A stretch of DNA of 64,000 bases, taken from the NCBI GenBank assembly GCA_947631235.1, contig CANRKO010000005.1, positions 62,001 through 126,000 on the forward strand, read 5' to 3'. Position numbers and translations under genes: made by a program. The notes under the pieces are model-generated. The model saw nothing but the letters and a program-made list of their open reading frames with translations, had not been told where the DNA came from and searched no databases. Of the stretch, positions 7,908 to 16,200 are shown piece by piece (the first letter of the stretch is position 1; every line of letters starts with the position of its first letter). Source of the stretch: an uncultured Clostridia bacterium. Lineage in GTDB: Bacteria > Bacillota > Clostridia > UBA1381.

Positions 7908-7927
7908 CTTTGTCGGCGTTTGTCGAA
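7908..7927 (-). promoter_or_regulatory. Two Spo0A boxes upstream of spoIIA
   Basis: TTTGTCGAA at 7919-7927 is a full match to the 0A-box consensus. TTTGTCGGC at 7908-7916 is a partial one, 11 bp away in the same orientation. Both lie about 20-40 bp upstream of the SigH-like -35 element, as expected for Spo0A activation of spoIIA. Confidence 0.6.
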
Positions 7928-7971
7928 CGGTATCAACACCGTTAATTTTCATAAAATTTTTACAAAAAATA

Positions 7972-8000
7972 TTGACTGTAAGCTTAATATATTGTATAAT
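7972..8000 (+). promoter_or_regulatory. Vegetative promoter of the sugar kinase gene
   Basis: TTGACT at 7972-7977 and TATAAT at 7995-8000, spacer 17 bp, 40 bp before the ATG. It is divergent from the spoIIA control region. Confidence 0.75.
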
Positions 8001-8040
8001 AATACTATAAAACAGGTGGTTTGGATAAGGAGGTATCACT

Positions 8041-9066
8041 ATGAAGTTCAAGGAAAACACGGATTTTGATTTGATTGGATTGGGTGAGGTCATGCTCAGG
8101 CTCTCCCCGCCCGACAAAGAAAAGATTTCACAGAGCGAAACCTTTGACAAAAACGCGGGCGGCAGCGAATTGAACGTCGTTTCGGGCGCGGGTATGCTCG
8201 GTATGCGCAGCGCGATTATCACAAAGCTGCCGAAAAACAAAATGGGACACTTCATAAGAAACAAGATACGTTACGGCAACGTGTCGGACGACTACGTAAT
8301 TTACGACTACTCGCCCGAAAAGCGGCTCGGCATTTACTACTACGAGAGTGGCGCGTACCCGAGAAAGTCCTCGGTTATATACGACCGCGCGAACGCGAGC
8401 GTATGCTCGCTGACGCCGGACGAGCTGCCCGAGGATATGTACGAAAAGACGAAGGTGTTCCATGTGTCGAGCATAACGATGGCGCTCTCCCCAACGCTCA
8501 AAGACACGACGTTTGAACTTATAAAGCGGTTCAAAGCCGCGGGCGCGTACATATCATTCGACGTAAACTACCGCGCCGCGCTCTGGAGCGAGGAGGACGC
8601 GAAAAAGGTGGTTGAGTCGGTGTTCCCGTACGTTGATTTGCTGTTCGTTTCGGAGGAAACGTCGAGAAGAATGTTGCAGCGCACCGGCACGCTCGAAGAA
8701 ATAATGAAGGGTTACGCCGACGATTACGGCTGTTTCCTTGTCGCGACGACGCGCCGTGAGGCTGTAAGCCCGACAAAGCACAACTTCACCTCGAAGATTT
8801 ATATGGACGGCAAATTCTACGAGGAAGAGCCGTATTACAATATCGAGGTTATCGACCGTATCGGCTCGGGCGACGCGTACCTCGCAGGCGTGCTTTACGG
8901 TCTTATCAAGCACGGCACGCCGGAAAGAGCGCTTGAAATAGGCAACGCGCTGTCGGCTGTTAAGAATACCGTCCTCGGCGATATGTCCGCAAGCAGTATC
9001 GAGGAGATCGAGAGCGTTATTAAGTCGCATAAGTCAACAGGACATCAGGATGAAATGGTGAGATAA
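8041..9066 (+). CDS. kdgK: PfkB-family sugar kinase, probably 2-keto-3-deoxygluconate kinase
   Basis: A 341-residue ribokinase-fold kinase. The N-terminal GLGEVMLRLSPPDKEKISQ is typical of 2-dehydro-3-deoxygluconokinases, with substrate residues in NAGGSELNV (about 39-47). RLGIYYYESGAYPRKSSVIY around residue 100 also fits that group. The ATP-site motif IGSGDAYLAGVLYG near residue 277 has the catalytic Asp in GSGDA rather than the usual GAGDA. The enzyme would phosphorylate the ketosugar acid formed from pectin-derived uronates. It stands alone with its own promoter, a near-perfect AAGGAGG RBS and its own terminator. Another PfkB sugar specificity cannot be excluded. Confidence 0.75.
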   Translation: MKFKENTDFDLIGLGEVMLRLSPPDKEKISQSETFDKNAGGSELNVVSGAGMLGMRSAIITKLPKNKMGHFIRNKIRYGNVSDDYVIYDYSPEKRLGIYYYESGAYPRKSSVIYDRANASVCSLTPDELPEDMYEKTKVFHVSSITMALSPTLKDTTFELIKRFKAAGAYISFDVNYRAALWSEEDAKKVVESVFPYVDLLFVSEETSRRMLQRTGTLEEIMKGYADDYGCFLVATTRREAVSPTKHNFTSKIYMDGKFYEEEPYYNIEVIDRIGSGDAYLAGVLYGLIKHGTPERALEIGNALSAVKNTVLGDMSASSIEEIESVIKSHKSTGHQDEMVR

Positions 9067-9077
9067 TTTTTAATCAC

Positions 9078-9102
9078 GGGCGACCACGGTCGCCCTTTTT
9101 TT
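9078..9102 (+). terminator. Terminator of the sugar kinase gene
   Basis: GGGCGACC (9078-9085) pairs with GGTCGCCC (9088-9095), followed by seven T. Confidence 0.92.
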
Positions 9103-9117
9103 ATATTTTTCGCATTA

Positions 9118-9146
9118 TTACACCCGTATTAAACCTATGTTATAAT
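9118..9146 (+). promoter_or_regulatory. Probable promoter of murA-ftsQ
   Basis: TTACAC at 9118-9123 and TATAAT at 9141-9146, spacer 17 bp. This leaves a 5' leader of about 120 nt before murA. Confidence 0.55.
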
Positions 9147-9273
9147 TATGGAACAACACTTAAATTGTCCGCAAAAATGTGATACAATGTGTAGTACCCG
9201 CCCGAGGAGTAACACAATTCGGAAAATCTCGTATAATAAAGCAGTAAAATATTTTTTATGCGAGGTGTTGAAG

Positions 9274-10524
9274 GTGGGCAAATTTATTATAGACGGCGGA
9301 CATAAGATAAGCGGCGAAATAGACGTTCAGGGCGCGAAAAACGCCGTGCTGCCTATACTTGCCGCAACGGTGCTTGCCGACGGGGCGAGCGAAATACACA
9401 ACTGCCCCTCCCTCCGTGACGTTGACAAAACGGATCAGGTGCTTGAAGATTTGGGCTGCGCGGTAAGCCGCGGCGACCACACCGTTACGGTGGACGCGGG
9501 CGGCATAAAGTGCTGCAGGATATGCGAGGAGCTTATGCGCGAAATGCGCTCCTCAATCGTTTTTCTCGGCGCGATCATAGCAAGGTGCAAAGAGGCGGTC
9601 GTGAGTATGCCGGGAGGGTGTCCGATAGGGCTCAGACCTATCGACCTCCACTTAAAAGCGCTGCGTGCGCTCGGCATAGACATATCGGAGGAACACGGCT
9701 ACATAAAGTGCCGCGCGGGCAAAATAAAGGGCGCGGACATACATCTTGACTTTCCGAGCGTCGGCGCGACGGAGAACATAATGCTTGCCGCCGTCACGGC
9801 TGACGGCGTTACGACGATCCAAAACGCGGCGCGTGAGCCGGAAATAATCGATTTGGGACTGTTCCTGCGCGCTATGGGCGCGGATATAAGCGGTATCGGA
9901 ACGAGCGTTATAACGATAAAAGGCGTGGATAAGCTGCACGGCGCGTTATACACGATAATGCCCGACAGAATAGTCGCGGCAACGTATCTCGCCGCCGCAG
10001 CCGCGACGGGCGGAAACATAACGCTCAAAAAATCGAACCCCCGCGACATGGGCGCGATGCTGCACGTTTTAAAGGAAATGGGCGCGGATATACGCTGCGC
10101 TGGCGGCTCGATAATGCTGGCGTCGCCGAAACGCTTAAAAAGCGTGCATACAATAAAAACCATGCCCTATCCGGGTTTTCCCACGGATATACAGTCGCCG
10201 TTCATGGCGCTTGCCGCGCTTGCGGACGGTACGAGCGTATTTGTGGAGAATATATTTGAGAACCGTTTCCAGCACGTAGATGAGCTGACGAGAATGGGGG
10301 CGGACATAAAGGTTACGGGAAGGAGCGCGGTGGTGCGCGGAGTTGAGAGCCTCTCGGGCGCGAACGTTGTCGCGAGAGAACTTCGCGGCGGCGCAGCTCT
10401 CGTTATCGCGGCTCTCGCCGCAAACGGAAGAACGACAATAAACGGAATCGAGTTTATAGACAGAGGATACGAAAACATCGAAACGTACCTCACGGACTGC
10501 GGAGCCGAAATAAGACGGGAATGA
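9274..10524 (+). CDS. murA: UDP-N-acetylglucosamine 1-carboxyvinyltransferase
   Basis: Transfers enolpyruvate from PEP to UDP-GlcNAc, the first committed step of peptidoglycan synthesis, in the cytoplasm. The GTG at 9274 (VGKFIIDGGHKISGEIDVQG) is chosen: it gives the normal 416 residues and has GAGGTG upstream, whereas the open frame runs 42 codons further back without family similarity. Lys in QGAKNAVLPI and the Cys of PGGCPIGLRPID (about residue 115), the fosfomycin-target cysteine, are present. FPTDIQSPFMAL and ENRFQHVDEL are family blocks. It is 4 nt from ftsQ, with ftsZ after, a remnant of a division/cell-wall cluster. Confidence 0.96.
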   Translation: MGKFIIDGGHKISGEIDVQGAKNAVLPILAATVLADGASEIHNCPSLRDVDKTDQVLEDLGCAVSRGDHTVTVDAGGIKCCRICEELMREMRSSIVFLGAIIARCKEAVVSMPGGCPIGLRPIDLHLKALRALGIDISEEHGYIKCRAGKIKGADIHLDFPSVGATENIMLAAVTADGVTTIQNAAREPEIIDLGLFLRAMGADISGIGTSVITIKGVDKLHGALYTIMPDRIVAATYLAAAAATGGNITLKKSNPRDMGAMLHVLKEMGADIRCAGGSIMLASPKRLKSVHTIKTMPYPGFPTDIQSPFMALAALADGTSVFVENIFENRFQHVDELTRMGADIKVTGRSAVVRGVESLSGANVVARELRGGAALVIAALAANGRTTINGIEFIDRGYENIETYLTDCGAEIRRE

Positions 10525-10528
10525 TAGT

Positions 10529-11395
10529 ATGGACAAGAAAAACAATAACATACGTCTTGTAAAAAACGGAGGACGGCGCGTCACCGGCAGCGATTATACG
10601 CCGGAGAACGACGAACTCAGCGGCAGCGAGCTGCTTAAAAGAAAGATAAGCTACCAGAAACGCCAGAAAGAGCGCAGAATTCAGAAAAAGCGCCGCAGAA
10701 CGTTTCTGGTAATTGTCGCGTGTATTATAATCGTGCTTATTTTGCTGTTCCTCACGCCGATATTCAACATACGCACGATAAGCGTTGACGGCAACGAGGC
10801 GGTGTCCGACGAGCAGATCGTGGAACGTTTGAGACCCCTTATCGGTCAAAATCTGCTCCGCACCGGCAACGGCAAAATCGAGAACATGCTAAAAGAAATT
10901 TCGTATATACAGGACGTAAATGTGCAGAAACGGCTGTTCCCGCCGTCGGTTGAACTGACGGTGATAGAGTACTCACCCGCAGCGATCGTACGCTCCGGCG
11001 GCAAAAATTACGTCATAAGCTCCAATCTGCGCGTACTCGACGAACTGCAGGCGTCGACCGGTTCGCTGCCGGTTATCACGGGCGTGGAAATTGAGCGCGC
11101 CGACATAGGCTACGACTGCGAGATAAAATCCGGAAAGGGCGATACGCTCCGCATAATGTTGCAAACGCTCGAAAAAACCGAGCTTATACACAACGTATCC
11201 GAAATAAACATGACGAGCCTCACCGCAATAACAATGAATTACGACGACAGGCTCACGGTACAATGCGGCTCACAGCTTGACATGGAAATGAAAATACGCA
11301 TGTTCCGCGAGGCGGTAATGCGTGAGGAACTGTCGAACAATGCACACGGAACTGTCGATTTGTCGGAAACGGGCAACGCAATATATATACCGTAA
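10529..11395 (+). CDS. ftsQ: Cell division protein FtsQ/DivIB
   Basis: A 288-residue bitopic membrane protein. The basic cytoplasmic N-terminus (1-60) includes the Lys/Arg tract KRKISYQKRQKERRIQKKRR. The membrane span is about 62-82 (TFLVIVACIIIVLILLFL). The POTRA domain follows (FNIRTISVDGNEAVSDEQIV, about 87-155), then the beta domain with YSPAAIVRSGGKNYVIS. It joins the FtsB/FtsL complex at the septum and helps activate septal peptidoglycan synthesis. It starts 4 nt after murA with a weak RBS, so translation is probably coupled. Confidence 0.9.
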   Translation: MDKKNNNIRLVKNGGRRVTGSDYTPENDELSGSELLKRKISYQKRQKERRIQKKRRRTFLVIVACIIIVLILLFLTPIFNIRTISVDGNEAVSDEQIVERLRPLIGQNLLRTGNGKIENMLKEISYIQDVNVQKRLFPPSVELTVIEYSPAAIVRSGGKNYVISSNLRVLDELQASTGSLPVITGVEIERADIGYDCEIKSGKGDTLRIMLQTLEKTELIHNVSEINMTSLTAITMNYDDRLTVQCGSQLDMEMKIRMFREAVMREELSNNAHGTVDLSETGNAIYIP

Positions 11396-11483
11396 TAGGC
11401 AAAATGCACAATACGACTCACGATATACCGATAATATTTGTTAAATATTATCCCCGATTTTTAAAATTTGTTTAAAAAAACTA

Positions 11484-11512
11484 TTGAATATGTTTTAAAA
11501 AAATAGTAAAAT
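11484..11512 (+). promoter_or_regulatory. Promoter of ftsZ
   Basis: TTGAAT at 11484-11489 and TAAAAT at 11507-11512, spacer 17 bp, in an AT-rich gap. ftsZ thus has its own promoter apart from murA-ftsQ. Confidence 0.65.
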
Positions 11513-11530
11513 AAATATATATGCAGTAAT

Positions 11531-11548
11531 TTCCTTATATATAAGGAA
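11531..11548. promoter_or_regulatory. 18-bp perfect palindrome in the ftsZ leader
   Basis: TTCCTTATATATAAGGAA is perfectly symmetrical and lies between the -10 box and the ftsZ RBS, near the expected transcription start. It could be an operator or, in RNA, a hairpin near the 5' end. No known regulator site is recognised. Confidence 0.5.
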
Positions 11549-11573
11549 AAGCTACGAAGGAGGATTTTATCAG

Positions 11574-12743
11574 ATGAGTGGAATGCCTATTGATTTAGAA
11601 GAAAATACCACAATCGACGGCGCAAGAATAAAAGTCATCGGCGTGGGCGGCGGCGGAAACAACGCGGTTGACCGAATGATCGAGGCCGGCATCACAAAGG
11701 CTGACTTTATCTGCGTCAACACCGATTCCCAGCAGCTTGCGAACGTATTGGCACCGACTGTTCTGCAAATCGGCAGAAAGCTGACGAACGGTCTCGGCGC
11801 GGGCGCAAAACCTGAAATCGGCAGACAAGCGGCAGAAGAAACGAAAGATGAAATAAAAAATCTCGTAAAGGACACGGACATGGTGTTCGTCACAGCCGGA
11901 ATGGGCGGCGGCACGGGCACGGGCGCGGCACCGATCATCGCCGAGGCGGCAAAGTCGCTGGGCGTGCTGACGGTCGCGGTCGTTACAAAGCCGTTTTACT
12001 TCGAAGGCCCGCAGAGAATGAGAAACGCCGAGGAGGGCATTAAAAATCTCGCGGAAAAGGTTGACGCAATCGTCACGATCCCGAACGATTTGCTCCTCAA
12101 AATTGCGGACAAGAAGGTTACGATCAAGGATTCCTTCAAGCTTGCCGACGACGTGCTCCGTCAGGGCGTGCAGGGCATTATAGAGGTTATCACACAGCGC
12201 GGCATTATGAACTGCGACTTTGCGGACGTTCGCACGATAATGAAGGACAGCGGCGTCGCGCACATGGGTATCGGTATCGGCAAGGGCGAAAACGCCGCAT
12301 CCGACGCGGTAAGAGCCGCGATAGAGAGTCCGCTGCTTGAAACGAGCATTGAGGGCGCGGAGAACGTACTCCTCAACATCACGGGCGGCAGCGAGTTCTC
12401 GCTTGTTGACATGGGCGAGGTATCGAGCATTGTCCGCGACATGGTGAGCGAAGAGGCGAACATAATCGTCGGAACGGCTATGGACGAGGCTCTTAAAGAC
12501 GAGATCAAGGTAACGCTTATCGCTACGGGTCTGGACGGTTCGGCAAGACGCGGCAAGAAGGACAGCGGCAGCGACTTAAAGCGTATTACGCCGAAGTTTG
12601 CGGCTGACAGAAGGTCGTCCTCATCGTCCTCGTACACATCGTCGGTGTCGGATCTCGGCGGCGACGACGCGATATTCAACAGAAAGCTTAAACCGAGCAT
12701 GGGTAATATAGATGTTCCCGATTTCTTTAAACCGGGCAGATAA
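11574..12743 (+). CDS. ftsZ: Cell division GTPase FtsZ
   Basis: A 389-residue tubulin homologue that polymerises into the Z ring. GGGGNNAVDRMIEAGI near residue 25 binds nucleotide. The tubulin signature GMGGGTGTGAAP lies near 110-121, and the T7 loop residues are in IMKDSGVAHMGIG. After a short Ser-rich linker the conserved C-terminal peptide reads NIDVPDFFKPGR, the docking site for FtsA/SepF/ZapA-type partners. The RBS AAGGAGG is strong. The gene has its own promoter and a strong terminator. Confidence 0.98.
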   Translation: MSGMPIDLEENTTIDGARIKVIGVGGGGNNAVDRMIEAGITKADFICVNTDSQQLANVLAPTVLQIGRKLTNGLGAGAKPEIGRQAAEETKDEIKNLVKDTDMVFVTAGMGGGTGTGAAPIIAEAAKSLGVLTVAVVTKPFYFEGPQRMRNAEEGIKNLAEKVDAIVTIPNDLLLKIADKKVTIKDSFKLADDVLRQGVQGIIEVITQRGIMNCDFADVRTIMKDSGVAHMGIGIGKGENAASDAVRAAIESPLLETSIEGAENVLLNITGGSEFSLVDMGEVSSIVRDMVSEEANIIVGTAMDEALKDEIKVTLIATGLDGSARRGKKDSGSDLKRITPKFAADRRSSSSSSYTSSVSDLGGDDAIFNRKLKPSMGNIDVPDFFKPGR

Positions 12744-12754
12744 GGTGAATTAAT

Positions 12755-12780
12755 ACCGGCGCATATGCGCCGGTTTTTTT
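12755..12780 (+). terminator. Terminator of ftsZ
   Basis: ACCGGCGCATATGCGCCGGT (12755-12774) is a self-complementary stem followed by a T run. Confidence 0.92.
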
Positions 12781-12801
12781 GTGGGTAAGGCTTCGATAAT
12801 G

Positions 12802-12873
12802 CCGTAGGGGCGACCCTTGCGGTCGCCCGTTTTTATGTATAACGTCGGGCGACCGCAAGGGTCGCCCCTACGG
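12802..12873. repeat. Perfect 28-bp inverted repeat of the GGGC/GCCCCTACG palindrome family
   Basis: Two 28-bp copies (12802-12829 and 12846-12873) are exact reverse complements separated by 16 bp. Each copy is itself a palindrome (GGGCGACC, CGCAAG, GGTCGCCC). The second copy is identical to 26030-26057. The 500-bp gap 12744-13243 holds only this, two composite elements, a third palindrome at 13034-13062 and a terminator at each end. Confidence 0.85.
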
Positions 12874-12916
12874 TGTATGACCACCTATTAGGGGGTGTTC
12901 ACGTATGCGAAGGAAG

Positions 12917-13028
12917 GCCCCCTTGTTAAAGGGGGCTGTCAGCGGAGCTGACTGGGGGATTCCTTTTCGATGTTTACGATGAATCCCTCCACCGCCTCCG
13001 GCGGTCCCCCTCCCTTTGACAAGGGAGG
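12917..13028. repeat. Composite four-hairpin interspersed element, copy 1
   Basis: Order of parts: outer hairpin with GCCCCC/GGGGGC arms (12917-12936), variable hairpin GTCAGCGGAGCTGAC, stem arm GGGGGATTC, spacer, stem arm GAATCCCTCC, variable hairpin ACCGCCTCCGGCGGT, outer hairpin CCTCCCTT/AAGGGAGG (13009-13028). It shares the layout of the other copies, with different hairpin sequences. Confidence 0.8.
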
Positions 13029-13033
13029 CCTCA

Positions 13034-13062
13034 CGGGCTGTCGGGGGCGCCAGCCCCTACGG
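13034..13062. repeat. GGGC/GCCCCTACG palindrome with different core
   Basis: Starts CGGGCTGTCGG and ends GCCAGCCCCTACGG, sitting between two composite elements. It has the same edges as the copies at 12846, 19254, 25979, 26030, 26207 and 54228, but its own core. Confidence 0.7.
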
Positions 13063-13068
13063 TGTATG

Positions 13069-13170
13069 GCTCCCCTAATAGGGGAGCTGTCGCCATAGGC
13101 GACTGAGGGGTTTATATTGAGTAAAAACCCTTCCACCGCTAACGCGGTCCCCCTCCCCTAGTAGGGGAGG
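13069..13170. repeat. Composite four-hairpin interspersed element, copy 2
   Basis: Outer hairpin GCTCCCCTAATAGGGGAGC, variable hairpin GTCGCCATAGGCGAC, arm TGAGGGGTTT, short spacer, arm AAACCCTTCC, variable hairpin ACCGCTAACGCGGT, outer hairpin CCTCCCCTAGTAGGGGAGG. Confidence 0.85.
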
Positions 13171-13195
13171 CTCACGGACGACCGTAACAGCACAC

Positions 13196-13226
13196 AAAAA
13201 CAGCGGGGAATACCCCCGCTGTTTTT
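13196..13226. terminator. Terminator of the SGNH esterase gene
   Basis: AAAAACAGCGGGG (13196-13208) and CCCCGCTGTTTTT (13214-13226) form a symmetric stem with A and T tracts, active in either direction. Confidence 0.9.
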
Positions 13227-13243
13227 AATATGTTTGGATTTAA

Positions 13244-16200
13244 TTATTCCGCCGTCGGCATTAAACCTACGCCTACCGTGATATCGTTCTTTGTATCGTT
13301 GAACTGATACGTATGAGTTGCATCCGTCAATTCAGCCGGCAGACCTTGCGCAACTATCGCTGCCCAGCAGTTAGCCGCGTTATATGTCGAATGTAACGAA
13401 TTGTCACCGGTATTATTGTAAACTGCATTCATAATATCTGCGCGATCGTCCAGCGAGCCATACTTGTCATTCAAGAACTTATAACTCAAAGCCGCAAGGT
13501 CAATCAGCTTAACGTTATTGTCAGCCGCCCATGTACGCATTGCGCCCGATTCGGCAACATTTGCTTTAAAGTCATGCTGTGAAGCATTCGGAGTTACAAC
13601 ATAAAGGTCGATACCGTTTTCCTCGCAGAACGCCTTACCCTTTGCGGCAGCTTCAAGCATAGGTCCTGTACCGCCATGCTTGGTATCGTTATATCCGAAC
13701 TCCCAAACAACCACATCACCGGGCTGTGCGCTCTCTCTGATATTCGTCCAAGCGTCATTCCACATACCTGCAGCCCACGCGCCGGAGTTGCCAAGGTTGA
13801 CAACATTTATGCTATCCGCGATGTAATCTGAAAGAACTTGACCCCAACCGGTTCTTACCAAACCTTCTTGACCGTCACTCGCAGTTCCGTAATAATTAGC
13901 AACAAGCGAGTCGCCCACAACGTACATTCTCTTAGCTCTGGGAACGAGCGAGTTTGCCTTAACAAATTTGATACTGTTAACGCTGTCAGCCGTATGATCC
14001 TGATATACGAACTTAGCGTAGCCCTCGTTTATCATTACATCGCCAACCGTGTAATCTGCAGTTGCGGGCAGATTTCTCTGTACTGTAAAATTGTCGCTTC
14101 CCTGATTGAGATTGTTGATAATCATCTGGTCGTTTACATAAACGTCGGTTCTGCCGCCGTTGTTAGCCGTTACGGTTATGTTGTAGCGACCGGCAGGAGC
14201 GAGAACCTCGGTATTCATTGTCGTCTCATAAATCGGAGTGATTTCCAATTCGGTTGCGTCTGTAGAGTAATCCGCAGCCGCAAGTGTTATCTTATCGGTG
14301 TCTACCGTTTTTTCAGTAGCCTTACCCTTATCATCGTAAACCATTACCTTTGTCGGCATAGGTACGAGCGTCAGTGTAACCTCACCCTCCGCAGCGTCGG
14401 CAGCCTGACTGTAGTTACCTACCGTAACCTTATATTCGGTCTTAGCCGCGTCTGAACCTGTGATATCGAGCTTAACGGTTACCTCGCCCGTCTTGTCCGC
14501 GTTTGTTAAAATCTTACCGCTCTTGCTGCCTACGATTGCGAGGTTGTCGCCTACATCAACATTTGCGACCGTCTGAGCCGGAGCGAGAGGCTTGATACCG
14601 TCGTTGCCGTCAAGCTTATTCCAAAGCATTACCTTTGTTCCGCCCGCAGCCGTAAGAGCAAGCGTACCGCCATCCGGAACTGTTACCGGCTCTGTGGTTA
14701 CGTCTGCAAGCTTTGTGCCGTTATATGTCGCGTAAACCGCGGTAGCCGCGCCCGCCGGTAAGTCTGTGAAGGTTACGTCGGATTCTTTGTCGGCGTCAAC
14801 CGTAGCGCCGTCGATCGACCATGTCGGGTCGAAATACTCCGTTACATCGTCGCCCAATGCGTCAACTATATTTACAACCGTAAGCTTACCTTCTTCGCCT
14901 GCCTGAACAGCCTTTGTATATTCGACTGTCGGAGTGTATGTCTGAACACCCTTTATTGTTGCTTCGATCGAGCCTTTCTTTTCAGCCGTCGTTGCGCTTG
15001 TCGCTGTGATTACAACCGTTGTGTCAGCCGCTACGCTGTCCGCTACCGACAGAACACCGCTTTGATCGATTGTAACGCCATTTATATCAGTGCCTTCCGC
15101 GCTCTTTGCCGTCCATGTAAAGGTTTCACCGGGAACAACTACTGCCGGAGAAGCTATATACTCTCTTGTAACTGTCTTACCGGCTATTACCGCAAATTCA
15201 TCGTCACCGACAACGTTTACAAAGTTCTCATCGGGCTTTGATACCTTGACGTTATCTACAGATACAGCCGCAGATTGTCTGTATTTGCCCATCTGCATAT
15301 CCTTTATGGTCGTTGCGTCCTGCGTCAATGCAAGTGAACCCGTTACGCCAACCGCATCTTCAGCAGTAGTGCATTTTACGGTAATTGTGCTGTTGGTCTG
15401 GTCAAATACGAAACTTATATGATATACGCCGCTATAGCTGTCTGCAATCTTAACGCTTGCTCCATAGTTATGGGCGCCGCCGCTCTGTTGTATACCATTA
15501 TCCTTGTCAGGAGTATCGGCATTCGCATTATTGTCATATCCAAAATCGGTAAACGCATAAATTCCTTCATTTATTATGCCTTGAATGCCGACAACATCTT
15601 TGCCCGCGCTGTTGCGGAGCATCCATGTGTATTGCTTTTCCTCTGCGCCGCCCGTGAAGTCCATTTCAAATGTTGCCAGAGCAGGGAGTGATATCTCGCC
15701 GAGATTCATTACCGCCGGACCTCTGTCTGCATTTTTTAGCTGGAATATGCCGTCCGCATTGCCGAAGTCAGACTCAACATATATGTAGTCCTGTGTTTCA
15801 TCCTCACTCGGAATCATTGTAAGCGGCTTATTCTCGGTTATATCATCGTTTGCAACAGTAATATGACCTGTCTGCTGCTCATAGCCTGTCTTTGTGATTG
15901 TATAGTCAAACTCTGTTCCTACGGTAAGAAGCGGAATTTCTATCTTACCGTTTACATCGGCGTAAACTTTAGTATTTGCCTCGCCATAAGTAAGAGTAGC
16001 ATATCTTGTCGTATTGATTGTTACCGTATGATACTCTATAACGGGCGAATCGCCGCTCTCCCAGTCTCTTACTTTAACGTTGTCTAATTTCAGGTCGGTG
16101 CTGTAACGTCCTGTATCAAAGTACATTTTGGAAAAGCCGCCGCTTGTATGCTTCGGAACAACTGCCGCCTGCGCAAATACGTCGTTAGTTCCGTCGGCAT

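Noticed and set aside
9148-9273. 42-codon N-terminal extension of MurA
   Set aside because: The extension is unlike MurA, begins at the -10 region of the promoter, and a GTG with RBS gives the normal length.
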